7,466 nucleotides of DNA from Sedimentibacter sp. (GTDB taxonomy: Bacteria > Bacillota > Clostridia > Tissierellales > Sedimentibacteraceae), in contig JAQSYS010000075.1 in assembly GCA_029256005.1 (NCBI GenBank), forward strand, positions 1 to 7,466, read 5' to 3'. How positions within the stretch are numbered: the stretch's first letter is position 1; the number at the start of each line of letters is the position of its first letter. The notes under the pieces were generated by a model, which saw nothing but the letters and a program-made list of their open reading frames with translations, was not told the DNA's origin and ran no database searches. The position numbers were made by a program, and so were the translations under genes. Below are positions 6,028 through 7,466 of the stretch, piece after piece.

Positions 6028-7464
6028 ATGGAAGCCAATGAAAAGAAATTGGAATTTTACGGTGGTGAATGGATATCATTTATTCCATTCTTAGTATTTT
6101 TGGTATTAATTATAACAACAACTTTTATTTTTGGATCTATTTCTGATGGTGCTCTTTGGATACCAGCTTTCATGGCAATAGTAGTAGGATTTTTCTTTGC
6201 TAAAAATAAGCAGGATTTTTCAAATGCAGTAATCGATGGTATGGCAAGCAAGGAAGCTCTTATTCCGGTAGTTTGCTGGTTATTTGCTGGCGTTTTCTCA
6301 AGAATATTGAGAGATTCAGGCTTAGCATTAGGAATTGCAGGTATTGCTGCAAATATGGGAGTGGGAAGCACAACGTTTACTATCATTACATTTATTGCAT
6401 CAGCCATATTTGCTACTGCAACAGGTACTGGTTTCGGAACAATTGCTGCAGGTATGGGAGTTCTTTACCCAGCTGCTGTTGCACTTGGTGCATATCCACC
6501 GCTTGTTGCAGGTGCCATAATTTCAGGTGGAGCATTTGGAGATAACTTAGCTCCTGTATCAGATACTACAATATGTTCAGCTACTTCGCAAGGAGTAGAT
6601 GTACCAGGTGTTGTTAGATCAAGATTAAAGTATGCAATTGTTGCAGGTATTATCACGATTATTGGAATCTTAATTTTTAGTCCCGGAAAAGTGTCTACTG
6701 GAGCTGTAACTGAAGTTATTCAATACAATCCAAACACATTGTTTATGTTTATTCCAGTTATTGCAACTATAATTGTTGCTGTTAAAACCGGTGATATAAT
6801 TATTGCAACTATTATAGGTTCCGTTGTAGGAGCCGCTACTGGTGTAGCAGCTGGTTTATTCGATCTTGTTCAAATTGATGTTGTTAATGCTACAAAACCA
6901 GCTTTGTTGACTGTTTATGGTCAAGGCTTAGACCGTACTATTGGCGGAATTGTTTATTCAGGATTAAGCAACATGATTCAGGTAATTATATTAGCATTAT
7001 TGCTTTTTGGTTCAATTTCAGTAATGAGAAAAGGACAAGGAGACATTAAGTTACTAAATGCTTTGAATAAGGTTACAGATACAAGAATTGGCGCTGAACT
7101 TACAATATCAGCTATGGTTATTATATTATCTGCATTGATGGGGTTAAATGCTCCTGCTATATTAGCTGTAGGTGCATCATTTGCTAAGCCTTTAGGTAAA
7201 AAGCATAACATAAGCCCATATAGAATTGCTAACTTACTTGATGCTCAGTCTAATACATTTGTTTACAGTCTGCCTTGGACTCCTGCTATTATTTATACTT
7301 TAGGATTTGCAGCTGATAGCAGTGCGCCTTTAGTAGCTTCTGACATTACTCCGTATGTATTTTATGCATATGCAATGCTAGTAGTAATGTTTATCACAAC
7401 AATTGTTGGCATAGGGCAAAATGATAATTTAGGAAAAGAAAATAAAGTTAAGAAAACAGCTTAA
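6028..7464 (+). CDS. NhaC-family Na+/H+ antiporter-type transporter
   Basis: This 478-residue membrane protein has about 11-13 hydrophobic segments and belongs to the NhaC family of the ion transporter superfamily. Characterised members exchange Na+ for H+, and some couple this to organic acids, as in malate/lactate exchange. Family signatures include ATGTGFGT (131-138), GGAFGDNLAPVSDTT (167-181) with acidic D172 and D179 flanking an unwound-helix-type NLAP stretch, and in the second half LNAPAILA (373-380) and LLDAQSNTFVYSLPWTPA (403-420). The N-terminus (EANEKKLEFYGGEW) is hydrophilic, and the last 15 or so residues form a charged tail. The start at 6028 is set by GGAGG; starting at 6016 would add four residues. 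It is controlled by the sigma54 promoter just upstream and, by inference, by the adjacent amino-acid-sensing-type kinase and regulator. That context favours Na+-coupled uptake or exchange of an organic substrate, perhaps an amino acid or its fermentation product, over simple pH homeostasis. The substrate cannot be read from the sequence. Confidence 0.9.
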   Translation: MEANEKKLEFYGGEWISFIPFLVFLVLIITTTFIFGSISDGALWIPAFMAIVVGFFFAKNKQDFSNAVIDGMASKEALIPVVCWLFAGVFSRILRDSGLALGIAGIAANMGVGSTTFTIITFIASAIFATATGTGFGTIAAGMGVLYPAAVALGAYPPLVAGAIISGGAFGDNLAPVSDTTICSATSQGVDVPGVVRSRLKYAIVAGIITIIGILIFSPGKVSTGAVTEVIQYNPNTLFMFIPVIATIIVAVKTGDIIIATIIGSVVGAATGVAAGLFDLVQIDVVNATKPALLTVYGQGLDRTIGGIVYSGLSNMIQVIILALLLFGSISVMRKGQGDIKLLNALNKVTDTRIGAELTISAMVIILSALMGLNAPAILAVGASFAKPLGKKHNISPYRIANLLDAQSNTFVYSLPWTPAIIYTLGFAADSSAPLVASDITPYVFYAYAMLVVMFITTIVGIGQNDNLGKENKVKKTA

Positions 7465-7466
7465 TA

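Noticed and set aside
6273..6545. Plus-strand alternative frames inside the NhaC-family gene.
   Set aside because: Their translations are rich in Cys, Tyr and Arg in the way of out-of-frame reads of a membrane protein gene, and no start signals are present.

Overview
The window is AT-rich, with strong GGAGG-type ribosome binding sites and tight TAATG gene overlaps. Together with the gene families present, this points to a low-GC Gram-positive anaerobe, most likely a clostridium. That assignment is inferred from composition and families; there is no rRNA or other marker gene. All five or six recognisable genes are on the + strand and all are complete.

Region 1 (about 45-2400) is an operon. 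A near-consensus sigma-A promoter drives a polytopic membrane protein of the DUF1538 family (two tandem DUF1538 halves, TTG start). It is followed by two different small P-II-like proteins, and a rho-independent terminator closes the unit, its stem starting on the last base of the last stop codon. The layout suggests a membrane transporter or channel of unknown substrate controlled by a pair of divergent P-II proteins whose T-loops are short and lack the usual modifiable tyrosine.

Region 2 (2520-5940) is a two-component system. The membrane histidine kinase has an extracytoplasmic amino-acid-binding-type domain (SBP_bac_3) and a cytoplasmic PAS-like segment with a cysteine cluster. Its stop codon overlaps the start of an NtrC-family, sigma54-dependent response regulator (REC, AAA+ with GAFTGA, Fis-type HTH). 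A long imperfect hairpin with a T-run ends the unit; it contains two perfect 12-bp palindromes.

Region 3 (5974-7464) is the probable target: a textbook sigma54 (-24/-12) promoter, then a NhaC-family Na+/H+ antiporter-type transporter. The simplest reading is that an external small molecule, plausibly an amino acid, is sensed by the kinase, the regulator is phosphorylated, and it activates transcription of the NhaC-family transporter through sigma54. Any link between this circuit and the DUF1538/P-II operon rests on proximity only. Most interesting are the P-II-paired DUF1538 operon, the complete self-contained sigma54 circuit, and the cysteine cluster in the kinase.
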